From the NCBI RefSeq assembly GCF_030687395.1, contig NZ_CP117430.1:1984001-2048000 (forward strand): a stretch of DNA of 64,000 nucleotides, in the 5' to 3' direction. Within the stretch, counting starts at the first letter, position 1. Each line of letters opens with the position of its first letter. The stretch is from Pseudomonas wuhanensis. GTDB lineage: Bacteria > Pseudomonadota > Gammaproteobacteria > Pseudomonadales > Pseudomonadaceae. Below, in pieces: positions 50,737 to 60,644 of this stretch. Both the position numbers and the translations under genes were made by a program. The notes beneath the pieces were generated by a model. It was not told where the DNA came from and searched no databases. It worked only from the letters and a program-made list of their open reading frames with translations.

Positions 50737-52887
50737 CTACGCAGATTGTTCGCCACCGGGGGTGATCACCTGAATGCTCATGCGCGGTGTCGCCAGATCC
50801 AGCCCGGCCTCATCCAGATGCCGCTTCAGCGATAAATTGAATGCCCGGGACACTTCCCACTGCTTGATCGGCGCAGTCTTGAAGCGGGCGCGAAGAATCG
50901 CATTGCCTGACTCGAAACTTTCGACCCCCTGGATCTCCAGCGGCGACCAGATGTTGCGCCGTTGCAGCGGGTCGGTGCGCATTTTCTGGCCGACGTCGCG
51001 CATCAGCTTGATTGCCTCGTCGATGTCCATGTTCGAGGGCACCGCCACCCGGAAGATCGCGTAGCCGAATTCCCGGGAGTAGTTCTTGATGCTTTTGATT
51101 TCGCTGAACGGAATGGTGTGGACGATGCCGTCGATGTCCCGCAGGCGCACGGTGCGAATGGTCAGGCCTTCGACCGTGCCCAGGTGGCCGCCGACGTCCA
51201 CGTAGTCGTCGATGGCCAGGGAGTCTTCGATGATGATGAACAGCCCGGTGATCAAGTCGGCCACCAGCGATTGCGCGCCGAAACCGATGGCCAGGCCGAT
51301 GACACCGGCACCGGCCAGCAGCGGCGTGACGTTCATGCCCATGTTCGCCAGGGCGACGATCAGCGCAATGATGAAAATCGCCACGAACAGCACGTTGCGG
51401 ATCAGCGGCATCATCGTCTGTGCGCGGGCATTGGCCTGGCCTTTGCGCGAGCGGGTGAGGGCGTGGTGCACGGCGGTGTCGCTGAGAATCCAGATCAGCC
51501 AGGCAAAAATCAGCGTGCCACCGAGGCTGAACAGTTTGACGCTGACTTCATGGCCTTCGCCTTCGGTGAAGCGGATCAGCGACATACCCCAGACCCGCAG
51601 GCCGAGTTCGATAAATGCCAGCCACACCAGCAGATGGGCGAGGGTGTAGAAGAAGCTTTTCAGGCGATCCGAATACAGCGCATGGCGCTTGGGGCCGCGC
51701 TGTGGCTTGAGTGAATGACGGCGCACCAACCCGTTGATGACCATGCACAACACCAGCAGCACGGTACAGATCAGCGATTGACGCAAGGCAGTGCTGGTAT
51801 CGCCGGCGGAGACAAAGGTGGCGAACAGCGAGATGCCCACCAGCACCAACGCAGGCAGATACCAAAAGGTGCCGAGAATTTCGATTGTGTCGCTCAAGGC
51901 TCGGCGAGTCAGGCGTCGGGACAGTGGCTGGTTGCGGATCAGGTGTGCGATGGGCCGACGGAAACGCAGAATGAAAAACCCTGTGAAGATCGCCGCCAGC
52001 ACATTTGCAAATGTCGCAGCGGTGTGTGCCAGGTGGCTGCCGAGGCTGGCGATCAGGCGTGGGTCGTTCAGGGCTTCACCAAAGGCGGCGAAACTGCCGA
52101 TCAGCCACAACGGGCGAAAGGCCTGATGCCGCAGGATGTACAGGGCGCGATGGCGATGCGGGCCATCGAGTACGGAAAACGCAATCACGCAGATCGCCGA
52201 GAAACAGGTGCCGACCACCAGCGCATAGGCCAGCACCATGGCCAGGCTTTTGCCCAATGACGAAGGCAGGGCGTAGGTCATGTAAACCGTCATGACCAAG
52301 GCAATCAACCATGGCCCGAGTTTGCGCAAGGCGAAGCGCAGCATGTCCAGCGCCTTGGGGTGTTGCGGTAATTCTTCGGTGAGGCCAAAGCGCATGCGTA
52401 CCCGGTGCCCGAGCCAGATCAGAGCGGCGGCCAGCAGGCTCCAGACCATCAGAATTACAGCGAACGCGAAGATGATCGGCAGCCATTCACTGGCGGGCAG
52501 CAGCAGCGCCGCCAGTTCATCCTTGGCCAGATCGACCTCTTCGGACCAGCGATTGAGCGGGCTGTCGGCACCGGAAAATTGCTTTTCGAAACCGGCCAGC
52601 GTGCCGCCGATCAGCCCCAGCACACCTTCTTCAGTGGTCGGCTGAGCCTTTTGGGTGGCATCGCGAAGTTTTTTCAGGTCCGTCAGCAGCTGGGTGCGCT
52701 GCTGATCGTTTTCCAGAGACTTGATGACTTCGTCCAGCGATTGCCCCAGCGGCTCTTGTGCTTGCGGCTGGGTTTTCGCCGAGCCGAGCAGCCCCGGCAA
52801 ACCGACCGCCTGGGCAGGTGCCATCGGCAGCACTGTCATCAGGCAGACAAGGAACAAACACGGCAGGGCAAAAAGACGAGCGAACAC
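50737..52887 (-). CDS. MscS family mechanosensitive channel
   Basis: 716 residues from GTG 52887, with GAGGT 6 nt upstream; a TTG two codons earlier is too near the ribosome site. A signal peptide (LFALPCLFLVCLMTVLPMAP) precedes a periplasmic helical domain of about 100 residues. A long transmembrane region follows, then the MscS core: LLAGAGVIGLAIGFGAQSLV (pore helix TM3), IEDSLAIDDYVDVGGHLGTV and GIVHTIPFSEIKSIKNYSR. The cytoplasmic vestibule follows. Large MscS proteins of this type protect against osmotic shock. Convergent with the UTRA regulator, with only 7 nt between stops. Confidence 0.9.
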   Translation of the reverse strand: MFARLFALPCLFLVCLMTVLPMAPAQAVGLPGLLGSAKTQPQAQEPLGQSLDEVIKSLENDQQRTQLLTDLKKLRDATQKAQPTTEEGVLGLIGGTLAGFEKQFSGADSPLNRWSEEVDLAKDELAALLLPASEWLPIIFAFAVILMVWSLLAAALIWLGHRVRMRFGLTEELPQHPKALDMLRFALRKLGPWLIALVMTVYMTYALPSSLGKSLAMVLAYALVVGTCFSAICVIAFSVLDGPHRHRALYILRHQAFRPLWLIGSFAAFGEALNDPRLIASLGSHLAHTAATFANVLAAIFTGFFILRFRRPIAHLIRNQPLSRRLTRRALSDTIEILGTFWYLPALVLVGISLFATFVSAGDTSTALRQSLICTVLLVLCMVINGLVRRHSLKPQRGPKRHALYSDRLKSFFYTLAHLLVWLAFIELGLRVWGMSLIRFTEGEGHEVSVKLFSLGGTLIFAWLIWILSDTAVHHALTRSRKGQANARAQTMMPLIRNVLFVAIFIIALIVALANMGMNVTPLLAGAGVIGLAIGFGAQSLVADLITGLFIIIEDSLAIDDYVDVGGHLGTVEGLTIRTVRLRDIDGIVHTIPFSEIKSIKNYSREFGYAIFRVAVPSNMDIDEAIKLMRDVGQKMRTDPLQRRNIWSPLEIQGVESFESGNAILRARFKTAPIKQWEVSRAFNLSLKRHLDEAGLDLATPRMSIQVITPGGEQSA

Positions 52888-52960
52888 GGTCAACCTCGGA
52901 TGAGCGAATCGGCCGAGTGTACGAGCCCGTCAAAATCAATGCGAGCCGGGGCGCGAGATT

Positions 52961-53137
52961 TTATTCGTTGAGTTTGGCGAGGATCTTGTAGATCACGGTG
53001 GCGAGGATCATCAGCATGCCAACCCACATCGCGAACACACCAACGTTCTTGTCGCGAAAGTTGAAGCCGATGGCCAGCATGATCATCCCGGAAAGAATCG
53101 GGATCAGCATGGAGTGGAACGAAGACATCGAAATCAT
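52961..53137 (-). CDS. Small membrane protein, 58 residues
   Basis: Starts at ATG 53137 (MISMSSFHSMLIPILSGMIM) and ends KILAKLNE; an internal ATG at 53128 is an alternative start. Two hydrophobic segments (LIPILSGMIMLAIGF and FAMWVGMLMILATVIYKIL) flank a charged turn (NFRDKN). Codon use is normal for the genome (third positions rich in G/C), which supports real coding. It sits between the MscS and aminopeptidase genes, all on the minus strand. Function unknown. Confidence 0.65.
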   Translation of the reverse strand: MISMSSFHSMLIPILSGMIMLAIGFNFRDKNVGVFAMWVGMLMILATVIYKILAKLNE

Positions 53138-53211
53138 GGTGACAGCCTTGTCGGGGAGGGGTATTGCAAGTCTAGGCGGCTTTCGGGCGAGCGGAGGTGA
53201 TGAAGATCATC

Positions 53212-53239
53212 GTGGCGAGGGAGCAAGCTCCCTCGCCAC
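53212..53239. repeat. REP-type palindrome GTGGCGAGGGAGC
   Basis: GTGGCGAGGGAGC / GCTCCCTCGCCAC around AA: a 13-bp perfect stem of a different REP class from the others in the window. It lies 11 nt after the apeB stop and may terminate it. Confidence 0.75.
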
Positions 53240-53249
53240 AAAAGCAGGA

Positions 53250-54539
53250 CTACGGCAATTCGCGGCAGGCGTAGAACGCGCTCAGCACTTTGACCAGGTG
53301 CGCCAGGTCATGGCTGCCGCACAGCTCGCGGATCGAGTGCATGGCGAACGTCGGCAGGCCGATGTCCACGGTACGCACACCCAGGTGGCTGGCGGTGATC
53401 GGGCCGATGGTCGAGCCGCAACCCATGTCGCTGCGCACCACGAAGCTCTGCACCGGTACTTCTTCGGCCATGCACAAATGGCGGAAGAACCCGGCGGTTT
53501 CGCTGTTGGTGGCGTAGCGCTGGTTGCTGTTGACCTTGATTACGGGGCCGGCGTTGAGCTTCGGGCCGTGGTTGGCGTCGTGCTTGTCGGCGTAGTTCGG
53601 GTGCACGCCGTGGGCGTTGTCGGCCGAGACCAGCAGGGATTTCTGAATGGTCCGTACGAATTCATCGCCTTCGGGCAACAGACGGCGCAGGGTTTGCTCA
53701 AGCATCGGACCGTCGGCGCCACAGGCCGAGCAGGAACCGACTTCTTCATGATCGTTGCAGACCAGCACGCAGGTTTCGTCGGTTTCAGTCGTCAGCAATG
53801 CTTGCAGGCCGGCGTAGCACGACAGCAAGTTATCAAGGCGCGCACCCGCAATGAAGTCGCCATGCAGGCCGATGACCGCGGCGCTTTGGGTGTCGTAGAA
53901 GCTCAGCTCGTAATCGAGCACCACATCGGCGTTCAGGCCATGTTCGCGGGCCAGTTGGTCGGTGAGCACGGCGCGGAAGTCCACGCGCTCGTCACCGGCG
54001 AATTGCGCGAGAATCGGCGGCAGTTCGGTCTGGGCATTGATCGCCCAGCCCATGTTGGCTTCACGGTTGAGGTGGATGGCCAGGTTCGGAATGATCGCGA
54101 TCGGTGCCTTGAAGTCGATCAACTGGCTCTCGACCTTGCCATCACGGCGGAACGTCACGCGGCCGGCCAGAGACAGGTCACGGTCGAACCACGGCGCCAG
54201 CAGTGCACCGCCATAGACTTCGACGCCCAGTTGCCAGAAGCCTTGGCGTTGCAATTCTGGTTGGGGTTTGACCCGCAGGCACGGGCTATCGGTGTGCGCG
54301 CCGACCAGACGGATGCCGCCGTGCAGGGGCGAATGACGGCCCATTTTGAACGCGACGATCGAAGAGTCGTTACGGGTGACGTAGTAACGACCGTTGGCTT
54401 CGGTGGTCCAGGGCTCGCGCTCGTCGAGGCGCATAAAACCGGCCGCTTCCAGACGCTGAACTAGGCTGGCGGTGGCATGGAACGGGGTAGGGGAGGCCTT
54501 GAGGAAGTCGATCAGGCCTTGGTTCAACTCTTCGCGCAT
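53250..54539 (-). CDS. apeB: M18 family aminopeptidase ApeB
   Basis: 429 residues from ATG 54539 ([20 protein letters not shown]), the length of P. aeruginosa ApeB. Zinc ligands and catalytic residues lie in [48 protein letters not shown] and [21 protein letters not shown] dodecameric cytoplasmic enzyme that removes acidic N-terminal residues from peptides. Its location next to rluA and the min operon is the conserved Pseudomonas order. Confidence 0.95.
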   Translation of the reverse strand: MREELNQGLIDFLKASPTPFHATASLVQRLEAAGFMRLDEREPWTTEANGRYYVTRNDSSIVAFKMGRHSPLHGGIRLVGAHTDSPCLRVKPQPELQRQGFWQLGVEVYGGALLAPWFDRDLSLAGRVTFRRDGKVESQLIDFKAPIAIIPNLAIHLNREANMGWAINAQTELPPILAQFAGDERVDFRAVLTDQLAREHGLNADVVLDYELSFYDTQSAAVIGLHGDFIAGARLDNLLSCYAGLQALLTTETDETCVLVCNDHEEVGSCSACGADGPMLEQTLRRLLPEGDEFVRTIQKSLLVSADNAHGVHPNYADKHDANHGPKLNAGPVIKVNSNQRYATNSETAGFFRHLCMAEEVPVQSFVVRSDMGCGSTIGPITASHLGVRTVDIGLPTFAMHSIRELCGSHDLAHLVKVLSAFYACRELP

Positions 54540-54638
54540 AAGAAGCTCCAGACAGCAGTGGCGCCAGTTTAACGTATTGGTCACAGAATTGGCGGCGGGC
54601 TGCTGCGGGTGCTACGAGTTTACGTCTTCAATAGAACC

Positions 54639-54730
54639 CTGTGGGAGCGGGCTTGCCCGCGATGGCGGCGGGTCAGGCAACATCGATGCTGGCTGTGCCG
54701 ACTTCATCGCGGGCAAGCCCGCTCCCACAG
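54639..54730. repeat. REPIN (inverted REP pair)
   Basis: CTGTGGGAGCGGGCTTGCCC at the left and GGGCAAGCCCGCTCCCACAG at the right are exact reverse complements. The arms continue with GCGATG / CATCGC. It lies between apeB and rluA. Confidence 0.88.
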
Positions 54731-54749
54731 TTTTTATCCCATTGGCCAG

Positions 54750-55385
54750 TCAGAACGGTGCCGGGCACTCGAAGCGCAGGCGTTCGCCCGTCTGGGGATG
54801 AGTGAAGCTGAGCATGCTCGCGTGCAGGCACAAGCGTGGCCAGGCAGCCAGTGCTTGCTCATGGGCGTAGAGCCCGTCACCCAACAATGGGTGACCTATC
54901 GACAGCATATGCACACGCAACTGGTGAGAGCGGCCGGTGATCGGCGTCAGTTCGACGCGGCACCAGTCGCCACAACGCTCCAGCACTCGCCAGAAGGTCA
55001 AGGCGTGCTTGCCGAACTCATGGTCCACCACATGGCGTGGCTTGGTCGGCGGGTCATAGCGCAGGGGAAGATCGATGCTGCCACTGTCCAGTTCCGGTTG
55101 TCCCCAGCACAGGGCGGTGTAGGCCTTTTCGGTTTCTCGATCGTGAAATTGCCGAGACAGCTCGCGATGAGTGTCCGGGTCACGGGCCAACAGAATGATG
55201 CCGGAAGTTTCCCAGTCCAGCCGATGGACAATTCGTGCTTCCGGGTAGCCGTTTTCTTGCAGGCGCGTAATCAGGCAGTCCTTGTTGTCATCGGCCCGGC
55301 CGGGGACGGAGAGCAACAGGGTCGGTTTGTCCACCACCAGTACGGCGGCGTCCTGATGGATGATGCGGATGTTGGACAGCGGCAT
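54750..55385 (-). CDS. rluA: Pseudouridine synthase RluA
   Basis: 211 residues, the short form without an S4 domain. The catalytic Asp is in ARIVHRLDWETSGIILLARD. Further family motifs: EKAYTALCWG, TGRSHQLRVHMLSIGHPLLG and RLCLHASMLSF. RluA converts uridine 746 of 23S rRNA and uridine 32 of some tRNAs to pseudouridine. It follows minE after a terminator, as in other Pseudomonas. Confidence 0.93.
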   Translation of the reverse strand: MPLSNIRIIHQDAAVLVVDKPTLLLSVPGRADDNKDCLITRLQENGYPEARIVHRLDWETSGIILLARDPDTHRELSRQFHDRETEKAYTALCWGQPELDSGSIDLPLRYDPPTKPRHVVDHEFGKHALTFWRVLERCGDWCRVELTPITGRSHQLRVHMLSIGHPLLGDGLYAHEQALAAWPRLCLHASMLSFTHPQTGERLRFECPAPF

Positions 55386-55410
55386 TAAAACAGCCTCGTA
55401 ACAAACGCCA

Positions 55411-55458
55411 ACGGCGGCTCAGGCCCCCTCCAGTCATGGAAGGGCCCTGAGCCGCCGT
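55411..55458 (-). terminator. Stem-loop after minE
   Basis: ACGGCGGCTCAGGGCC-type arm on the minus strand pairs with GGCCTGAGCCGCCGT over about 15 bp. GTTTGTTACG follows rather than a clean T-run. It separates minE from rluA. Confidence 0.65.
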
Positions 55459-55476
55459 GGCTCCCGCCGGATCGAC

Positions 55477-55731
55477 TCAGCGATCTGGCAGGGTGATATT
55501 GAGTTCCAGGATCGAGCAGCTGCCCTGGTTTTCCAGAGCGACGTGCACGTCATCGGACCCGATATTGACGTACTTGCGGATCACTTCCACCAGTTCCTTC
55601 TGCAAGGCTGGCAGGTAATCCGGTGTACTGCGCTGGCCGCGTTCATGCGCCACGATGATCTGTAGACGCTCTTTCGCTACCGAGGCGGTACTGGGCTTTT
55701 TGTTGGCACGAAAGAAGTCAAAAAGGTTCAT
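55477..55731 (-). CDS. minE: Cell division topological specificity factor MinE
   Basis: 84 residues. The N-terminal amphipathic helix [20 protein letters not shown], the MinD-binding region [13 protein letters not shown] and the C-terminal dimerisation domain are all present. MinE drives MinCD off the membrane at midcell and so creates the pole-to-pole oscillation. Its ATG overlaps the minD stop by one base (TAATG). Confidence 0.96.
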   Translation of the reverse strand: MNLFDFFRANKKPSTASVAKERLQIIVAHERGQRSTPDYLPALQKELVEVIRKYVNIGSDDVHVALENQGSCSILELNITLPDR

Positions 55732-56543
55732 TACCTACCTCCAAAAAGTCGCTCGAAGAATCCCTTCTTCTCGACATCGAGGAAACGATGGTCCACGGTC
55801 TTGCCCAACAGACGATCGACAGCATCGCTGTACGCCTGGCCGGCGTCGCTCTGGTCGTCGAGAATCACCGGCACGCCCTGGTTGGAGGCCTTGAGGACGG
55901 CTTGCGATTCTGGAATCACGCCCAGCAGGGTCACCGCGAGGATTTCCTTGACGTCTTCGACGCCGAGCATTTCGCCGTTGACGACGCGCGTAGGGTTGTA
56001 GCGGGTCAGCAACAGGTGTTCCTTGATCGGGTCTTCGCCGTTTTCGGCGCGACGGGACTTGCTGGCCAGCAGGCCCAGCATGCGGTCCGAGTCACGTACG
56101 GAGGAGACTTCCGGGTTGGTCACGACGATCGCTTCATCGGCGAAGTACATGGCCAGGTGGGCACCTTTTTCGATACCGGCCGGGGAGTCGCAGACCACGA
56201 ATTCGAAGTCTTCTTTCAACTGCATCAGGACTTTTTCTACGCCTTCCTGGGTCAGCGCGTCTTTGTCGCGAGTTTGACTGGCGGCCAGTACGTAGAGATT
56301 TTCCAGACGCTTGTCTTTGATCAGGGCCTGTTGCAGGTTGGCTTCGCCGTTCACTACGTTGACGAAGTCATACACCACGCGGCGCTCGCAACCCATGATC
56401 AGGTCGAGGTTACGCAGGCCGACGTCGAAGTCGACGATGACTGTTTTGTGACCACGCAGAGCGAGGCCGGTACCGATAGCGGCGCTGGTGGTGGTCTTAC
56501 CCACACCACCCTTGCCGGATGTAACCACGAGAATCTTGGCCAA
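55731..56543 (-). CDS. minD: Septum site-determining ATPase MinD
   Basis: 270 residues. Deviant Walker A KGGVGKTT near residue 11, switch I/II regions [20 protein letters not shown] and [16 protein letters not shown]. The C-terminal membrane-targeting helix is [11 protein letters not shown]. MinD binds the membrane in the ATP state and recruits MinC. Middle gene of the min set; 201 nt separate it from minC, and that gap contains no gene. Confidence 0.97.
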   Translation of the reverse strand: MAKILVVTSGKGGVGKTTTSAAIGTGLALRGHKTVIVDFDVGLRNLDLIMGCERRVVYDFVNVVNGEANLQQALIKDKRLENLYVLAASQTRDKDALTQEGVEKVLMQLKEDFEFVVCDSPAGIEKGAHLAMYFADEAIVVTNPEVSSVRDSDRMLGLLASKSRRAENGEDPIKEHLLLTRYNPTRVVNGEMLGVEDVKEILAVTLLGVIPESQAVLKASNQGVPVILDDQSDAGQAYSDAVDRLLGKTVDHRFLDVEKKGFFERLFGGR

Positions 56544-56744
56544 GGTGTTTTACCCCTAAGGAAAAAGGACGTTTAGCCCCTGAAAAACATCTCTTGAAAA
56601 ACTACTGCAGTCGGACAGCCTTGGCTGGAATCCGGTTCTGAGCGGCGCTTACCCCCGGTAAACACTGCTTTTAGCCTTTTTCCTACTTCGTTTGAGCCGT
56701 TTTCGCTACGTTTTAGAGATGCTTGGAAAATGCGGCAGTATCCG

Positions 56745-57482
56745 TTAAAGCCGAATGATGTTCAACACGTCACCCGACAGGCTGACTTGTACGCCCGCGC
56801 CCCACAATGGATCGCGACGCAGGTCTTCGGAAACCTTGTAGTGACCGGCGATGGAGACCAGTTCAGCGGTCATTTGCTGACAGAAAATCCTGGCTTTCGT
56901 GTCACCTTTGACGCCGGCCAAGACACGACCGCGCATCGCGCCGTATACATGGATGTTCCCATCGGCGAGAAGTTCCGCCCCCGGGCTGACCGACGAAATC
57001 ACCACCAAATCGCAACCCTGGGCATAAATCTGCTGGCCGCCGCGTACTGGCGACGTGATGATTTTGGTTGGTTTGATGGTCGGTTCCGGTGGTTTTTCCG
57101 GTTTTTTCACAACAGTGCCTTCGTGCGGGTCGAGCGGTCGCTCACGGGCGCCAGACGGCGGCAGCACCGGCAGATCGACCGCGATAGCGGCGGCAATGTC
57201 TTCGATGCGGCTGGCACGGATCGCCAGGGTGCGCAGGCCATGCTGGCGGCAGATGCGCATCAGCCCCGGCAGATCAACCGAGCCTTCACTGGCTGGAAGT
57301 TTGTCCAGGGCCAGGACCAGCGGCGCGTTGCTAAAGAAGTTGGGCGCTTGGGCGACCTTGGCGGCCAGTTGCCGATCAAGGCTCTCAAGGTCGTTACGGG
57401 CCAATTCCAGCACCGTAATGGCGAGCATGCTGCCCTTCAACTGGAACACGGGATCTTGGTCTAGCGGTTCGGTTTGGCTCAT
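56745..57482 (-). CDS. minC: Septum site-determining protein MinC
   Basis: 245 residues from ATG 57482 ([20 protein letters not shown]); the longer frame from 57506 is rejected because it runs into the promoter shared with lpxL. N-terminal FtsZ-inhibiting domain, Pro/Lys linker ([17 protein letters not shown]) and C-terminal beta-helix domain ([33 protein letters not shown]) that binds MinD. Divergent from the acyltransferase gene. Confidence 0.96.
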   Translation of the reverse strand: MSQTEPLDQDPVFQLKGSMLAITVLELARNDLESLDRQLAAKVAQAPNFFSNAPLVLALDKLPASEGSVDLPGLMRICRQHGLRTLAIRASRIEDIAAAIAVDLPVLPPSGARERPLDPHEGTVVKKPEKPPEPTIKPTKIITSPVRGGQQIYAQGCDLVVISSVSPGAELLADGNIHVYGAMRGRVLAGVKGDTKARIFCQQMTAELVSIAGHYKVSEDLRRDPLWGAGVQVSLSGDVLNIIRL

Positions 57483-57600
57483 GGTCGGCATACAACGGCT
57501 TGTCACTAAAAGTGCCGAGACTTATAACGAGAACGCCCGCGGGCCGCAAGCCGGGTCGAACGATGTAGAATGCGCGGCCACTGTCTTGACGGAACCTTTA

Positions 57601-58533
57601 ATGGATCGCCCGCGTTTTCGAACAGCATTTCTTTCTCCGCGTTTCTGGCCGCTGTGGTGTGGCTTGGGGCTGTTGTGGCTGATTGTGCAGTTGCCGTATC
57701 CGGCGTTGCTGGCGATCGGTCGCGCCCTGGGTGCATTGATGTACCGGGTGGCCGGCGACCGACGGCGCATTGCCAAGCGCAACCTTGAGCTGTGTTTCCC
57801 TGAAAAATCCGCTGCCGAGCGCAAGCGCCTGCTCAAGGAGAACTTCGCGTCCACCGGCATCGCCTTCTTCGAGATGGCCATGAGCTGGTGGTGGTCGCGC
57901 AAGCGTCTGGCGAAACTGGCCCATGTCGAAGGCCTGGAGCATTTGAAGCAGGCCCAGACCCAGGGCAAGGGCGTGATTCTGATGGCGGTGCATTTCACCA
58001 CGCTGGAAATCGGCGCGGCGCTGCTCGGTCAGCAACACACCATCGATGGCATGTATCGCGAACACAAGAATCCGCTGTTCGACTACATCCAGCGTCGTGG
58101 CCGCGAGCGGCATAACCTCGACTCGCTGGCGGTGGAGCGCGATGACGTGCGCGGCATGCTCAAACTGCTGCGGGCAGGCCGAGCGATCTGGTACGCACCG
58201 GATCAGGACTACGGCGCCAAGCAAAGTATCTTCGTTCCACTGTTCGGGATTCAGGCGGCGACTGTTACCGCCACCAGTAAATTCGCCCGGCTGGGCAAGG
58301 CGCTGGTCGTACCGTTCACTCAGCAACGTCTGGCTGACGGCAGTGGTTATCGGTTGGTGATTCATGCGCCGCTCGAGGGCTTTCCCGGCGAGACGGAAGA
58401 GGCTGACTGCATTCGAATCAACCAGTGGGTCGAGAGTGCTCTGCGCGAATGTCCGGAGCAATACCTCTGGGCACATCGCCGCTTCAAGAGCCGTCCACCG
58501 GGCGAACCGAAGCTGTACGCCAAACGCGGTTGA
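57601..58533 (+). CDS. Lipid A biosynthesis lauroyl acyltransferase (LpxL/HtrB type)
   Basis: 310 residues from ATG 57601; an open frame from 57055 is antisense to minC and is not used. One N-terminal membrane segment (FWPLWCGLGLLWLIVQLPYP), then the acyltransferase core with the HX4E motif in AVHFTTLEIGAALL and a substrate site at YAPDQDYGAKQSIFVPLFG. It adds a secondary acyl chain to lipid A at the inner membrane. P. aeruginosa has the same gene (PA3242) beside minC. Confidence 0.93.
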   Translation: MDRPRFRTAFLSPRFWPLWCGLGLLWLIVQLPYPALLAIGRALGALMYRVAGDRRRIAKRNLELCFPEKSAAERKRLLKENFASTGIAFFEMAMSWWWSRKRLAKLAHVEGLEHLKQAQTQGKGVILMAVHFTTLEIGAALLGQQHTIDGMYREHKNPLFDYIQRRGRERHNLDSLAVERDDVRGMLKLLRAGRAIWYAPDQDYGAKQSIFVPLFGIQAATVTATSKFARLGKALVVPFTQQRLADGSGYRLVIHAPLEGFPGETEEADCIRINQWVESALRECPEQYLWAHRRFKSRPPGEPKLYAKRG

Positions 58534-58568
58534 GTCACCGATGCCTTTAAGCGCCATGGAGTGTTGCG

Positions 58569-59741
58569 ATGAGTTCTGCTGAACCGGTTACAGGGTTGAT
58601 ACTTTCCGGCGGCGGGGCTCGGGCGGCTTATCAGGTGGGTGTGCTGGCGGCGATTGCCGAGCTGCTGCCGGTGGGGGCGGCGAATCCGTTTCCGGTGATC
58701 GTCGGCACCTCCGCCGGCGCGATCAACGCGGTCAGCCTGGCCAGTGGGGCGATGGACTTTCGCGGCGCAATTGAGCGTCTGACCGCCTTCTGGCAAGGTT
58801 TTCGCAGCCATCTGGTGTTGCGCAGCGACTGGCCGGGAGTGATCCATCAAGCCACCCGTTTTGTCAGTCACAATCTGATGGGGATTGGCGCTCCGGTGCC
58901 AGTGGCCCTGCTCAACAGCTCTCCGCTACGCGGTTTACTCAACGATAAACTGCACATGTCCGGGATTGCCGAGGCCATCGCGCAAAAGCAATTGAAGGCG
59001 GTGGCAGTCACGGCGTTTGGCTATGAGTCCGGTCAGGCCGTCACGTTTTATCAGGGCGGCGGCACCATTGAGTCCTGGTTGCGCCATCGGCGAATCGGCG
59101 TGCCGACCCAGCTGACTGTCGACCATCTGCTCGCCAGTTCCGCGATTCCATTGCTGTTCGCACCGGTAAAAATCGGCGAAGAATATTTCGGCGATGGCGC
59201 GGTGCGTCAATCGGCACCGATCAGCCCGGCCCTGCACCTGGGCGCCAGTCGCGTGCTGGTGGTGGGCGTCAGCGGCAACCCGCGCGGGATCGATCCGCAA
59301 CAGCCGCTGCAACGTGCCTACACCGGTCAGCAGCCGACCCTGGCGCAAGTCGGTGGGCACCTGCTCAACAGTACGTTCATTGACAGCCTGGAAAGTGACA
59401 TCGAGTTGTTGCAGCGTCTGAATCAGTTCAGCCATCTGCTGCCCGACGGCACGCCGAGTCGTGCATTGGGAGCAGCGCCGGTGGATGTGCTGGTGATTTC
59501 GCCGAGTCAGCCGATCGATGAAATTGCAGCGCGGCATCGGCAGGAGTTACCGGCGGCCTTGCGTCTGTTTTTGCGCGGGCCGGGGGCGACCAAGACCAGC
59601 GGGGCGGGGGTGCTGAGTTATTTGCTGTTCGAGGCGGGGTATTGCAGCGAGTTGATCGATCTGGGGCGGCGCGATGCGTTGGCCAAGCGGGATGAGTTGT
59701 GCCGGTTTCTGGGGTTGGTGGAGCCTGCTGTTCCGGCTTGA
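58569..59741 (+). CDS. Patatin-like phospholipase
   Basis: 390 residues. Oxyanion motif SGGGARAAYQVGVL near residue 15, nucleophile Ser in GTSAGAINA (about residue 50) and catalytic Asp in DGAVRQ. No signal peptide, so cytoplasmic or membrane-associated. It follows the lipid A acyltransferase gene by 35 nt and may be co-transcribed, which suggests membrane lipid turnover. The conserved order with PA3241 is consistent. Confidence 0.88.
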   Translation: MSSAEPVTGLILSGGGARAAYQVGVLAAIAELLPVGAANPFPVIVGTSAGAINAVSLASGAMDFRGAIERLTAFWQGFRSHLVLRSDWPGVIHQATRFVSHNLMGIGAPVPVALLNSSPLRGLLNDKLHMSGIAEAIAQKQLKAVAVTAFGYESGQAVTFYQGGGTIESWLRHRRIGVPTQLTVDHLLASSAIPLLFAPVKIGEEYFGDGAVRQSAPISPALHLGASRVLVVGVSGNPRGIDPQQPLQRAYTGQQPTLAQVGGHLLNSTFIDSLESDIELLQRLNQFSHLLPDGTPSRALGAAPVDVLVISPSQPIDEIAARHRQELPAALRLFLRGPGATKTSGAGVLSYLLFEAGYCSELIDLGRRDALAKRDELCRFLGLVEPAVPA

Positions 59742-59759
59742 ATCGGCGGTGCGGCTATC

Positions 59760-59844
59760 GCGGGCAAGCCACGCTCCCACAGGTTTTGTGTCGTTCACCG
59801 ATGATGTGAACGACACAAAACCTGTGGGAGCGTGGCTTGCCCGC
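59760..59844. repeat. REPIN with a perfect 39-bp stem
   Basis: Arms 59760-59798 and 59806-59844 are exact reverse complements over 39 bp (GCGGGCAAGCCACGCTCCCA at the outer end, TTGTGTCGTTCAC at the inner end), around a 7-nt loop. Other REPINs here have mismatched inner arms, so this is the youngest or best preserved. It lies between convergent patatin and channel genes. Confidence 0.92.
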
Positions 59845-59858
59845 AATGCTTTTTGCGA

Positions 59859-60644
59859 TTAGAAGTGGAACTTCACCAGGAAGCTCGTGTTGCTTTGATC
59901 GGTCTTGAAGTACTGGCTGTCCTTGATCCCGTACTTGTCTGACCAGTAGTCGTATTCGACGCCGACGTACAACTGCTTCTCGCCAATGTTCAGGGCTTTG
60001 CCCAAGTCGTATTTGACTTGTGGGTTGAAGTGCAGGTTGGCGTGGTAGTCGCCTTTGGAGTTCGAGTCATTGTCGACCACCCAGTCCATGAAACCATCGA
60101 TCAGGATGTTCGAATCGCCCACGGGAATGGTGTAGGACCAGACCGGGGTGATCTGCCAGACATTGTCACCCGGGCGGCTGCCTTCGGTGTGACGCTGGTA
60201 GAAGTTCAGCTGGAAGTAGTCGAACCCGGGAATCGCCAGGTCGAAACCAGGACCGATCAGGTAGGACTCGGTATCGCCCTCACCGAACTCGTACGTCATG
60301 GCCAGCAGCACGTCTTTGACCGGGCCGAATTCGATCTTCTGGTCGAGGACCTTGCCCAGTGAAATACGTGGCTGGAACTCCCCGTAATAGGTGTTTGGGC
60401 CGGCGTTGAAGTCTTTTTCGCCGTTGTAGAAGATCTTGTCGAGGAAGAAGAAGTTATCCCCGTATTTCCAGGCATCGGCGTGCTCGAAGGTGACGGTTTG
60501 CTGAATGCGCGGGTTGACCTGGAAGTCCTTGCCATAGAGGTAGGTCAGGCTGTTGTTCTGCCATTGCAGCAAGTCGCCGGCCATTGCCTGGCCCCCGGCC
60601 AGCAAGGATCCCGCAAGCATAAGGCTGGTGCACGTACGTTTCAT
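59859..60644 (-). CDS. Tsx/OmpK-like outer-membrane channel 1
   Basis: 261 residues from ATG 60644; the frame extending to 60779 is rejected because the signal peptide (CTSLMLAGSLLAGGQAMA) starts here. A 12-strand beta-barrel pattern of the nucleoside-specific Tsx/OmpK family: NNSLTYLYGKDFQVNP, QQTVTFEHADAWKYGDNFFF, VGVEYDYWSDKYGIKD, ending in VKFHF with the C-terminal aromatic needed for barrel assembly. About two-thirds identical by eye to the neighbouring paralogue. Likely lets nucleosides or purine bases across the outer membrane, given the NCS2 permease and urate oxidase nearby. Confidence 0.88.
   Translation of the reverse strand: MKRTCTSLMLAGSLLAGGQAMAGDLLQWQNNSLTYLYGKDFQVNPRIQQTVTFEHADAWKYGDNFFFLDKIFYNGEKDFNAGPNTYYGEFQPRISLGKVLDQKIEFGPVKDVLLAMTYEFGEGDTESYLIGPGFDLAIPGFDYFQLNFYQRHTEGSRPGDNVWQITPVWSYTIPVGDSNILIDGFMDWVVDNDSNSKGDYHANLHFNPQVKYDLGKALNIGEKQLYVGVEYDYWSDKYGIKDSQYFKTDQSNTSFLVKFHF

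Noticed and set aside
57055..57600. Upstream extension of the lipid A acyltransferase frame
   Set aside because: It runs antisense through minC. The acyltransferase family starts at the MDRPRFR methionine at 57601.
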